Shown here: positions 1 through 6,204 of the stretch, piece after piece
Position numbering within the stretch: the stretch's first letter is position 1
Layout: the number at the start of each line of letters is the position of its first letter
From: an uncultured Blautia sp.
Lineage (GTDB): Bacteria; Bacillota; Clostridia; Lachnospirales; Lachnospiraceae
Direction: 5' to 3'
DNA length: 11,631 nt
NCBI GenBank assembly: GCA_934394595.1
Contig: CAKRRX010000079.1
Span: forward strand, 1-11,631
Notes under the pieces: generated by a model
What the model was told of the DNA's origin: nothing
The model's database searches: none
The model's input: only the letters and a program-made list of their open reading frames with translations
Position numbers and translations under genes: made by a program

Positions 1-20
1 TCGCAGCACCGCCGCCTCCT
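1..20 (-). promoter_or_regulatory. Ribosome binding site and possible start of the next operon gene (cut by window edge)
   Basis: On the minus strand a full AGGAGG (positions 20-15) stands 11 nt after the stop of the glycosyltransferase gene. It is followed after 5 nt by GTG (9-7), CTG and CGA, which then run off the window. The spacing fits a GTG-started gene continuing the sfsA-mutY-glycosyltransferase operon. Only three codons are visible, so neither the start nor a product can be established; an ATG further out is equally possible. Confidence 0.4.
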
Positions 21-31
21 TTTGCCACTAT

Positions 32-1048
32 TTAATTAAATCCATAAAACTTCTGACAGATCTTATAAGCCGCCACGGAAACCTTTCTTCCTCCTCTTCC
101 AGGAAGGTTCATAAAGTTCCCCATCAGGCTGTGACGGAGTTTTCCGTAAAGCACACGGTTGGTAGAACGGATATATTCCAAAAGTTCTTTCTTCTTATCC
201 AGTCCCTCTTTTGTACCGGAACGGATCAGCATAATAGAGGAAATTGTAGTGATAATATCCAGATAGCTGATCATATAAGCTCTTGTACGCTTGTTCATAT
301 TACCACAGCTTGTATAAGAATTTACCATTAGCTTATTGACACGAAGCTGCTGGTCGATTCTGCGGATCATAACGGTTTCATTAACAGACTGGTCATCACG
401 TCCGATAAAATAGCGGTAAAAATTAGTATCCAGGTAATACATATTATTCACATATGGAAGAGGATCAAATGCAAAAATATTATCCACATAGAAGGTATGC
501 TCCGGCAGAGTCAGATTGCACTCCAGAAGAAGCTGGGTACGGTAGATCATAGAATGCATGAGAAGATATTTTCCCTTTGGCATATGGCCTACTTCATCCC
601 ATGTAAAAATCTGGTTCACAGGCAGGCAGTGGCGATACTGCATAACCTTCTTCCTTGCAGCACCCTGTTTCTCATATACAAAATTGCTGATCAGAAGATC
701 CACTGTCCTGGAACCCTTTACAAGGTCTTCAAGTGTCTTCAGAATCAGCTTATAAGATTCCTCATTTACCCAGTCATCACTGTCCACTACCTTGAAATAC
801 AGTCCCTGTGCATTATGGATTCCGGTATTTACAGCACCACCATGCCCCAGGTTCGGCTGATGGATAGCCCGAACGATTCCCGGATACTTTTCCTGATATG
901 CATCAGCAATTTCAGCTGTCCTGTCCTTAGAACCGTCATCGATCACAAGGATTTCCACCTCATCACCACCTGGTAAAAGTGATTTGATACAGTTCTCCAT
1001 ATAAGCTTCAGAATTGTAGCACGGAATTGCTATACTAAGTAATTTCAT
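32..1048 (-). CDS. Family 2 glycosyltransferase
   Basis: Predicted cytoplasmic GT-A fold enzyme that moves a sugar from a nucleotide-sugar donor, probably for cell-surface polysaccharide or glycolipid. The 338-residue product opens with the GT2 signature SIAIPCYNSEAYMENCIKSL (5-24). It then has the nucleotide-binding VIDDGSKDRT (35-44; D37, D38), NLGHGGAVNTGI (66-77) and the metal-binding DxD-like VDSDDW (88-93). The rest is alpha-helical and Arg/Lys-rich with no clear membrane segment. The start is ATG at 1048, which shares one base with the mutY stop (TGATG) and sits behind GGAGGA inside the end of mutY; the in-frame TTG one codon earlier is less likely. The overlap implies translational coupling to mutY. 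Family assignment is firm; donor and acceptor cannot be read from the sequence. Confidence 0.9.
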   Translation of the reverse strand: MKLLSIAIPCYNSEAYMENCIKSLLPGGDEVEILVIDDGSKDRTAEIADAYQEKYPGIVRAIHQPNLGHGGAVNTGIHNAQGLYFKVVDSDDWVNEESYKLILKTLEDLVKGSRTVDLLISNFVYEKQGAARKKVMQYRHCLPVNQIFTWDEVGHMPKGKYLLMHSMIYRTQLLLECNLTLPEHTFYVDNIFAFDPLPYVNNMYYLDTNFYRYFIGRDDQSVNETVMIRRIDQQLRVNKLMVNSYTSCGNMNKRTRAYMISYLDIITTISSIMLIRSGTKEGLDKKKELLEYIRSTNRVLYGKLRHSLMGNFMNLPGRGGRKVSVAAYKICQKFYGFN

Positions 1049-2100
1049 CAAACATCCTCCTTCATGTATTTTACATAAGCGCCAAACGCAGAAGGTATGG
1101 CGTATTTTTTATCTGATTCTTTTTTATCTGCAAACAAAAGCTCCGGTGCGTGTGCCTGTTCCAAAGAGGAAACACGTATGAGATACGCTTTCATTCTCCA
1201 TTCTATATGAGAAAAAATATGCTTCGCATCCGGCAGCGATTCTATATACAACGGCTCTGTTCCAAGATCTTTTGCATAGGCAAGTGCTTCCCTGCTGCTC
1301 AGATGGCCTTCTGTATTTGGCAGTTCGTAAAGGCCTGCCAAAAGGCCTTTGGAAGGTCTTTTTCGTATAGCTGTAAAGTTTCCATCCTGGATGAGAAGTA
1401 CTGTCCTCTCCTCCACAGTACGGGGCTTTTTAGGCGCTTTCACCGGATAAGCAGACATGGTTCCATGAAGTCCTGCCTTACAAAATTCTCGCACAGGACA
1501 AACCTGACATTTTGGCTGTCCGTTTGGGACGCACACCACAGCTCCAAGCTCCATCATTGCCTGATTAAAATCTCCCGGACGATTCTTTGGAATGATTTCT
1601 AAAAGCATCTTTTCTGTCTTTTTTCGAAAAGAAGGTTTCGTGATATCCTCAGGATCTTCTGTAAGTCTGGTAACCACCCGAAAAACATTTCCATCCACTG
1701 CAGGCACCGGAATCCCATATGCAATCGAAGCAATGGCGCCTGCCGTATAACTCCCAATTCCTTTTAATGACATAAGAAGGGAATAGGATTCAGGAAGCTT
1801 TCCCTCATATTTCTCTGTAACCTCCCTGGCTGCAATCTGCATATTCCGTACACGACTGTAATAGCCCAGACCCTCCCACAGCTTCAGAAGCTGCTCTTCC
1901 GGGCATGCTGCAAGGGAAGGAATATCCGGCAGGGTATCTATAAAACGCCGAAAATATGGCTTCACAGCTTCCACACGTGTCTGCTGGAGCATAATCTCTG
2001 ACACCCAGGTGTAGTAGGCATTGTGTTTATCCCGCCAGGGCAAAATCCGTTTATTTTCGTCATACCATTTCAGCAAGGGGATAACAAAATCATCTGTCAT
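1048..2100 (-). CDS. mutY: A/G-specific adenine glycosylase MutY
   Basis: Base-excision repair enzyme that removes adenine mispaired with 8-oxoguanine, preventing G:C to T:A transversions. Visible in the 350 residues: catalytic Glu35 in VSEIMLQQTRV (33-43); helix-hairpin-helix LKGIGSYTAG (112-121); catalytic Asp136 in VPAVDGNV; and four iron-sulfur cysteines C190, C198, C201 and C207. A C-terminal NUDIX-like 8-oxoG recognition domain follows, with GLLAGLYELP (252-261) and FSHIEW (296-301). Length is normal for MutY. An upstream in-frame ATG at 2187 would add 29 residues lying wholly inside sfsA. The ATG at 2100 is preferred because GGAGGA lies 6 nt before it and the family starts there. It overlaps the sfsA end by 11 bp, so the two are probably co-translated. 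The first Cys spacing is 7 residues rather than the classic 6. Confidence 0.97.
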   Translation of the reverse strand: MTDDFVIPLLKWYDENKRILPWRDKHNAYYTWVSEIMLQQTRVEAVKPYFRRFIDTLPDIPSLAACPEEQLLKLWEGLGYYSRVRNMQIAAREVTEKYEGKLPESYSLLMSLKGIGSYTAGAIASIAYGIPVPAVDGNVFRVVTRLTEDPEDITKPSFRKKTEKMLLEIIPKNRPGDFNQAMMELGAVVCVPNGQPKCQVCPVREFCKAGLHGTMSAYPVKAPKKPRTVEERTVLLIQDGNFTAIRKRPSKGLLAGLYELPNTEGHLSSREALAYAKDLGTEPLYIESLPDAKHIFSHIEWRMKAYLIRVSSLEQAHAPELLFADKKESDKKYAIPSAFGAYVKYMKEDV

Positions 2101-2788
2101 AATTTTCCTCCAGATATACAGGTACCGGATCCTGGATTTCCATATGATCCGGCCCCACCAGGCAGTCATAAGCCAGAATGTGCACACCTGCTTTCTCTGC
2201 TTTTAGTAAAGTCTCCCCAAATTCCCGGTGTGTATTCCAGTTAGGTTCAAATCTGCTGATGCCTTTCATCTGGATCACCAGAAGCAGATAAGCCTCATAG
2301 CCATCTTCCATGCACCGGATCAGTTCTTCCAAATGCTTCACACCTCTTGCAGTGGGTGCATCCGGAAACCTGGCTGTGTTATTTTCCTCCAAAGTCACAC
2401 CCTTTACTTCAATAAAAGCTTTTCTCTTTTCGGAGCAGACATATAGATCAAATCTGGAATTCCCATATACCTGTTCTGCCTTTACCTGTACCTTTTCCGG
2501 AAACAGGCTGCCGCTCTGAACCCATTCAAATGCAGCTTTATTGGGACTCTGCGAATCCATATTGATCAGTCTGTCCCCTTTTTGAACACAGATCAGGTCA
2601 TATCCTGTCTTTCTTGCAGGATTGTCGCTTTTTTCCAGAAATACAGTATAACCGGGAATAAGAAGTTCCCTGCATCTTCCCGTATTTTTCACATGAACCG
2701 TCTCAACCTGTCCATCTATCTTTACATGGGCAATAAAGCGATTGGGACGATCCAGAAATTCTGCTTTTTTCACATTTTTGTATTTCAT
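2090..2788 (-). CDS. sfsA: Sugar fermentation stimulation protein homolog SfsA (DNA-binding, nuclease-like fold)
   Basis: Member of the SfsA family, named from an E. coli gene whose overexpression stimulates maltose use. The family combines an N-terminal OB-like domain with a PD-(D/E)xK nuclease-like domain, and its true role is unsettled. The 232-residue protein has the family opening (FLDRPNRFIAHV, 11-22), VKNTGRCRELL (33-43), SRFDLYV with D114, and FIEVKGVTLEEN with E127 and K129 (the nuclease-like acidic-Lys motif). PDAPTARGVKHLEEL follows. The start chosen is ATG 2788, with AAGGTG 7 nt upstream; an in-frame ATG 21 bp further out has no such site. It appears to be the first gene of the operon with mutY and the glycosyltransferase. 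No convincing sigma-A promoter was found in front of it. Confidence 0.95.
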   Translation of the reverse strand: MKYKNVKKAEFLDRPNRFIAHVKIDGQVETVHVKNTGRCRELLIPGYTVFLEKSDNPARKTGYDLICVQKGDRLINMDSQSPNKAAFEWVQSGSLFPEKVQVKAEQVYGNSRFDLYVCSEKRKAFIEVKGVTLEENNTARFPDAPTARGVKHLEELIRCMEDGYEAYLLLVIQMKGISRFEPNWNTHREFGETLLKAEKAGVHILAYDCLVGPDHMEIQDPVPVYLEENYDR

Positions 2789-2833
2789 ATAATTCACCTT
2801 TCTTATCATAACATAAAATCAGCAAAAAGCCAG

Positions 2834-2862
2834 TTGATTTTTTCTGATTTCCTGTATAGAAT
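2834..2862 (+). promoter_or_regulatory. Sigma-A-type promoter of the HAD phosphatase gene
   Basis: TTGATT (2834-2839), a 17-bp spacer and TAGAAT (2857-2862) match the sigma-A consensus at four of six and five of six positions. Transcription would start near 2869, giving a leader of about 32 nt that carries AGAAAGGA ahead of the ATG at 2901. It lies in the sfsA/HAD divergent intergenic region. Confidence 0.7.
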
Positions 2863-2900
2863 GGGAAACAAGTCATGAATACACCAGAAAGGAATCAAAG

Positions 2901-3530
2901 ATGAACAAGATGATCGACAGTATTATTTTTGACGTTGATGGAACCATATGGGATTCCAGAGATGCTGTTGCAAGAGCCTGGAATGAAGTTTTCACTGCAG
3001 AACGCGTGGATCTGCAGGTGGATGTGGCATGCCTGACAGGCTATTTTGGACAGATGCTCCCGGATATCGCAAGGCAGCTTCTTCCTGATTATCCAGAGGA
3101 TGAACAGATGCGCATTATCGGGCTGTGCTGCGAGGAAGAACACCGGAAACTGTATGCGGAGGGCGCTCCCGCCTATGACGGCTTAGAAGACACCCTGAAA
3201 AAGCTTTCTGCCAGATACCCTCTTTTTGTGGTCAGCAACTGCCAGGCTGGTTATATTGAGCTGGTTCTGGAAAAAACCGGATTTGGTTCCTACTTTACAG
3301 GACATCTTTGCCCAGGTGATACAGGAAAGGCAAAAGCATATAATATCCGCGCAATTGCTGATAAATATGATCTGAAAGCGCCGGTCTATATAGGCGACAC
3401 TGATGGCGACCACCAGGCCTGTAAGGAAGCAAGGGTACCTTTTGTCTATGCATCCTACGGATTTGGCCAGACAGATGATCCGGATTATGTGATCCACAAA
3501 CCAGCAGATCTGCTCTCACTTTTTCTTTAA
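2901..3530 (+). CDS. HAD-superfamily phosphatase, phosphoglycolate phosphatase-like
   Basis: Predicted cytoplasmic Mg-dependent phosphohydrolase of the HAD superfamily, subfamily IA (Gph/PgmB-like). All four motifs are present in 209 residues: motif I FDVDGTIWDS with nucleophile D11 and acid/base D13; motif II VVSN (S112); motif III Lys in the GKAKA stretch (K143 or K145); motif IV YIGDTDGD (D166, D170). A helical cap domain fills about residues 17-88. The start is supported by AGAAAGGA seven bases upstream and a good promoter. It is a single-gene unit, divergent from sfsA and ending at a bidirectional terminator. The substrate is unknown: phosphoglycolate, a sugar phosphate or a nucleotide are all possible, since HAD substrate choice is poorly predicted from sequence. 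Confidence 0.9.
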   Translation: MNKMIDSIIFDVDGTIWDSRDAVARAWNEVFTAERVDLQVDVACLTGYFGQMLPDIARQLLPDYPEDEQMRIIGLCCEEEHRKLYAEGAPAYDGLEDTLKKLSARYPLFVVSNCQAGYIELVLEKTGFGSYFTGHLCPGDTGKAKAYNIRAIADKYDLKAPVYIGDTDGDHQACKEARVPFVYASYGFGQTDDPDYVIHKPADLLSLFL

Positions 3531-3532
3531 AT

Positions 3533-3622
3533 ATCAAAAAAATACCTGTATACAGAATTCTGCAAAAACTATATTATAAAACAGTTTTTGTTTTCCTGTA
3601 TACAGGTTTCTTTTATTTTTTA
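3533..3622. terminator. Bidirectional terminator with nested hairpins
   Basis: ACCTGTATACAG (3544-3555) and CTGTATACAGGT (3596-3607) form a perfect 12-bp stem. Inside it CAAAAACT (3563-3570) and AGTTTTTG (3583-3590) form a second 8-bp stem. T-rich tracts flank the outer stem in both directions: plus strand from 3607, minus strand below 3544. It sits between the convergent HAD gene and the small membrane-protein gene, whose stop codon lies only six bases away, so the plus-strand T-tract overlaps the end of that gene. Confidence 0.85.
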
Positions 3623-3921
3623 CATTTTTTGCGGATATAAACCACCAGCACAACAAAGATCACAATGATCAGAACCAGATATCCGATCTTGGAAAACATT
3701 ACATTGATCTTATCATCCAGAACCATGTCCAGTCCGGTGACAATTCCCATCAGGATCATGGCAATTCCAGTAGCCTTCTGTACTTTCTTTTCATCGTAAA
3801 GCTTCTTGCGTTCTGAAGCATTTCCGCCTTTCATAAAGACATCTCCGTGCCCGGTAAGCAGCATCACTCCTGCTACAAGTGCTGCCACAGTCAAAAAGAT
3901 ATCCAGTGAACCCATATTCAT
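3613..3921 (-). CDS. Small integral membrane protein, DUF3784-like
   Basis: A 102-residue protein with three predicted membrane segments (about 6-22, 49-66 and 79-97) and a basic C-terminal tail ending in KKCKK. Between segments one and two is a polar loop, GGNASERKKLYDEKKVQKATG, in which the R/K-K-x-YD-x-KK pattern followed by G resembles the DUF3784 family common in Clostridia; I assign this by pattern only. No enzymatic residues are apparent and the function is unknown. The start ATG 3921 has GGAGAG at a good distance. The gene follows the L,D-transpeptidase on the same strand after 73 bp with no T-run terminator between them, so co-transcription is likely. A link to envelope function is inference. 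Confidence 0.75.
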   Translation of the reverse strand: MNMGSLDIFLTVAALVAGVMLLTGHGDVFMKGGNASERKKLYDEKKVQKATGIAMILMGIVTGLDMVLDDKINVMFSKIGYLVLIIVIFVVLVVYIRKKCKK

Positions 3922-3994
3922 AATTTCTCTCCAATTCTTCCCAAAGCTGATACAGACAGTCTGTTATATTCATCCTGCTATATCAGTTTCCTTT

Positions 3995-5944
3995 TTAGTA
4001 AAAACATACGATCGGCACATTGGAATCAATAATATTGTACAATGCTGCCGCTGCATCATAAGGTAAATTGATACAACCATGTGAACCGGCGTAGGTATAG
4101 CGGTCTCCGCCAAAATAATCCTGCCATGTGGCGTCATGGAAACCAATTCCTCCGTTAAATGGCATCCAGTAGGTAACCTGAGTCTCATACTCATAGGTAC
4201 CATCCGGCTTCTTCTGTCCACGCAGCACATCCGGGCTCTTCTTATAATATAAAGTAAAGATTCCAGGAGGCGTAGCCCTGTCCTCATAACGGATATCTCC
4301 GGATACAATATCAGAATCGAAAATAATGCTTCCATTCTGATAATAATACATATGCTGATTGGTCATATCTACCTCGATATAGGTACTTCCAATGTCATTG
4401 TACCCATAGGCATTGGCACGCATGGAATAAACCGGCTCCCTTGTAACCTGAGCCCCTGTACGGATTTCCTCTGTCAGCTGTGCTACTTCCTCATCCTGAT
4501 TGATCTTCCAGCCATAGGCAGATCCATATACAGAAACAGTTCTTCCACTGGTGGTATAAAAGGAACGGGTAGTACCCACAGTATCATGCTCGCTTGCCAG
4601 CTGTGCCACATAGTCCTTGATATGCTGGGTAAATGTGGCGTCATCCTGAACCAGCTGTCCTTTGTCATCAAATTCCAGCCAATCCTTCAAAGTGTTGCCA
4701 TCAAGAGTCACAGTCTGGTCGCCAAAGGTGTAGGTAATGCTGGCTCTGGTGTAATTATTGTAGGCATCCTTTGTAGCCTGAAGGGCAGGATCCTCACTGG
4801 TCACTGCTGCCACTGCATAAACATCCGGTGTGCTTCCAAGATCAATAGAGGTCTGACTTCCGGAAATTGCCGCATCCAGTGCCTGGTAAGCCTCCTTCAC
4901 CTTCAGCTTGCTGCCTTCTGTCTCCGGAACTATGGTAAATTCGCTTCCCTCCAACGCAACATATGCATTCTCAGGATCTACCTGATTCTCCGGCTGGGCA
5001 CAGCTTAATGATCTCACCTCTGCCTGGAGAAGATTTTTATCAAATGTCACATTCTCCTGAGTGGTATAGCTCTTTGTCTCAAAAAAGCCCCTCACCCATT
5101 CATATGGCTTCTGCTGTTTCAGAAGCCCCAGCACTTCTCCGTCAGACATATAGCGGTAATTGATCTGGCTTCCGCTGATAGACTGTGCTTCCTGATTCCT
5201 TGCACTTACCTGAATGGAATAATTCTCCACATTGCTTGCAATAAGCTGCTCCACTTCGTAAGCAGTCTTATTGGAACAGTTAATCCCATTGATATAAGTT
5301 CCCTCAAAAAAGCGGTCTGCATAGTAATAAGAAGCTGCCCCATAAGCACATCCGGCAGTCACTGCAAGCATGGCAGCCACGATTCCTGTCACCTTAAGGC
5401 CCTTATGCTTCTTCTTTGTGGGCATGACAACCTTCTCATCCAGCTCTTCTTCTGAAATAGGTACATAGGAGATCCTCGTAGGACGTGCCGAACGTGAATG
5501 CTCTCCCCCTCTTCCAGACTTCCTGCTGTGCTTCTTTCCCTGAGAATGAGGCTGTATCAATTCCACCTGAAGCTCTTTCTGAGCAGGCTCCTCCTCTTCG
5601 GAAAAATCCTCCTCAGCCCCTTCATATTCCTCTTCTTCCGGATACTCTTCCTCAGCATCTTCGTCGAAATCATCTTCCTGTGAAGCTTCTTCGAAATCTT
5701 CCTCAAAGTCTTCTTCCGGGCTGTCCTGTACAGCTTCTTCCTCTTCTTCAGCTTCCTCGTCAGGATTTTCTTCATCCTGGTCATCCTGATCAAGGCTGTC
5801 AAAAGGTGCATCCGCTTCCTCATCATAGAAATCCGCATCATGGAAATCATCATCCTCATCTAATTCCAGATCCGCCATCGCAGCATTGATCTTGTCCTCA
5901 AAATCCCCGGGGCTTCCCTGTGTGCGTTTGCTTTCATTGCTCAT
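3995..5944 (-). CDS. Membrane-anchored L,D-transpeptidase (YkuD) with peptidoglycan-binding domains and acidic cytoplasmic tail
   Basis: Predicted cell-wall enzyme that makes 3-3 cross-links in peptidoglycan or attaches molecules to it, acting outside the membrane. The 649 residues read in order: an extremely Asp/Glu-rich N-terminus (about 26-119); a basic stretch (137-157); KKKHKGLK and one membrane segment (about 184-206); putative peptidoglycan-binding type 4 repeats (about 213-460); and a C-terminal YkuD domain. The catalytic site is clear: FH (H603) and SHGCINLP (S621, H622, C624), with the conserved spacing of the HxnSHGC motif. A single anchor with a positive inner flank implies N-in, C-out topology. 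GGAGAG lies 8 nt before the ATG. It is transcribed from its own promoter, with the small membrane protein downstream. The long acidic tail is the unusual part; it is compositionally biased but uninterrupted. Whether it cross-links or only anchors cannot be told. Confidence 0.95.
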   Translation of the reverse strand: MSNESKRTQGSPGDFEDKINAAMADLELDEDDDFHDADFYDEEADAPFDSLDQDDQDEENPDEEAEEEEEAVQDSPEEDFEEDFEEASQEDDFDEDAEEEYPEEEEYEGAEEDFSEEEEPAQKELQVELIQPHSQGKKHSRKSGRGGEHSRSARPTRISYVPISEEELDEKVVMPTKKKHKGLKVTGIVAAMLAVTAGCAYGAASYYYADRFFEGTYINGINCSNKTAYEVEQLIASNVENYSIQVSARNQEAQSISGSQINYRYMSDGEVLGLLKQQKPYEWVRGFFETKSYTTQENVTFDKNLLQAEVRSLSCAQPENQVDPENAYVALEGSEFTIVPETEGSKLKVKEAYQALDAAISGSQTSIDLGSTPDVYAVAAVTSEDPALQATKDAYNNYTRASITYTFGDQTVTLDGNTLKDWLEFDDKGQLVQDDATFTQHIKDYVAQLASEHDTVGTTRSFYTTSGRTVSVYGSAYGWKINQDEEVAQLTEEIRTGAQVTREPVYSMRANAYGYNDIGSTYIEVDMTNQHMYYYQNGSIIFDSDIVSGDIRYEDRATPPGIFTLYYKKSPDVLRGQKKPDGTYEYETQVTYWMPFNGGIGFHDATWQDYFGGDRYTYAGSHGCINLPYDAAAALYNIIDSNVPIVCFY

Positions 5945-5979
5945 GTATGATACTCTCCTCTGTCAAACACTGTCACCGT

Positions 5980-6000
5980 AAGACTTTTTTGCAAAGTCTT
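5980..6000 (-). other. 5'-terminal stem-loop in the L,D-transpeptidase leader
   Basis: On the minus strand AAGACTTT and AAAGTCTT pair perfectly (8 bp) around a 5-nt loop GCAAA. The inferred transcription start (about 5999) falls at the first bases of the stem, so the mRNA would begin with this hairpin, about 35 nt ahead of the start codon. No T-run follows, which argues against a terminator. 5'-end hairpins are known to stabilise some bacterial mRNAs; that role here is inference. Confidence 0.6.
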
Positions 6001-6005
6001 GTTTC

Positions 6006-6034
6006 ATTATAACATATAATTTCCCTTTTGTATC
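6006..6034 (-). promoter_or_regulatory. Extended -10 promoter of the L,D-transpeptidase gene
   Basis: The minus strand carries TGT-TATAAT (6014-6006), a perfect -10 with the TGn extension. The -35 at 17 bp (GATACA, 6029-6034) is weak, as is usual for extended -10 promoters. The predicted start near 5999 gives a leader of about 55 nt. Confidence 0.7.
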
Positions 6035-6052
6035 TTAAAATGTATGATTCTT

Positions 6053-6152
6053 AAAAAGAATGTGCCAGATCATCCAGGACGGCAAAAATCATGTATCTGC
6101 TATATTGATGCAGAATGATTTTCGCAAATCCAAGACCTGACACATTTATTTT
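6053..6152 (-). terminator. Long structured hairpin after the MATE gene, probable 3'-UTR/terminator
   Basis: A near-palindrome of 88 bp. On the minus strand it folds as follows. P1 pairs 6146-6134 with 6071-6059 (13 bp). P2 pairs 6125-6115 with 6092-6082 (11 bp). P3 (UCUGC/GCAGA, 6114-6110 with 6100-6096) has a 9-nt loop. There are small internal loops, with a GGA/UCC match between P1 and P2. All three departures from Watson-Crick pairing are G-U on the minus strand and A-C clashes on the plus strand, so the RNA is made from the minus strand. A TTTTT run (6057-6053) follows the stem, and AAAA precedes it. It lies 58 bp after the MATE stop and ends just before the L,D-transpeptidase promoter. 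A decayed miniature inverted-repeat element is an alternative. Confidence 0.55.
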
Positions 6153-6204
6153 ACAGATATCATTTTACTAGCTGTAATCCCTGATTTCCAGAAAAACCCG
6201 GCTG

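Noticed and set aside
2805-2813. TG-T-TATGAT extended -10 in front of sfsA on the minus strand
   Set aside because: Transcription from it would start inside the sfsA ribosome binding site, and no -35 matches at a proper distance.
3947-3986. Inverted repeats CTGATA/TATCAG and ACAGAC-A-GTCTGT between the L,D-transpeptidase and the small membrane protein
   Set aside because: The arms overlap each other, there is no T-run after them, and six-base matches in this spacer are weak evidence for a functional element.
4352-5008. A 218-codon plus-strand frame inside the L,D-transpeptidase gene
   Set aside because: It lies wholly antisense to a well-supported gene, has no ribosome binding site and gives a non-specific Cys/Ile/Leu-rich translation.
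5485-5889. Pro/His/Leu-rich and Arg/Met/Lys-rich frames over the acidic tail region
   Set aside because: They are alternate readings of the GAA/GAG/GAT-rich acidic stretch; the low complexity produces them automatically.
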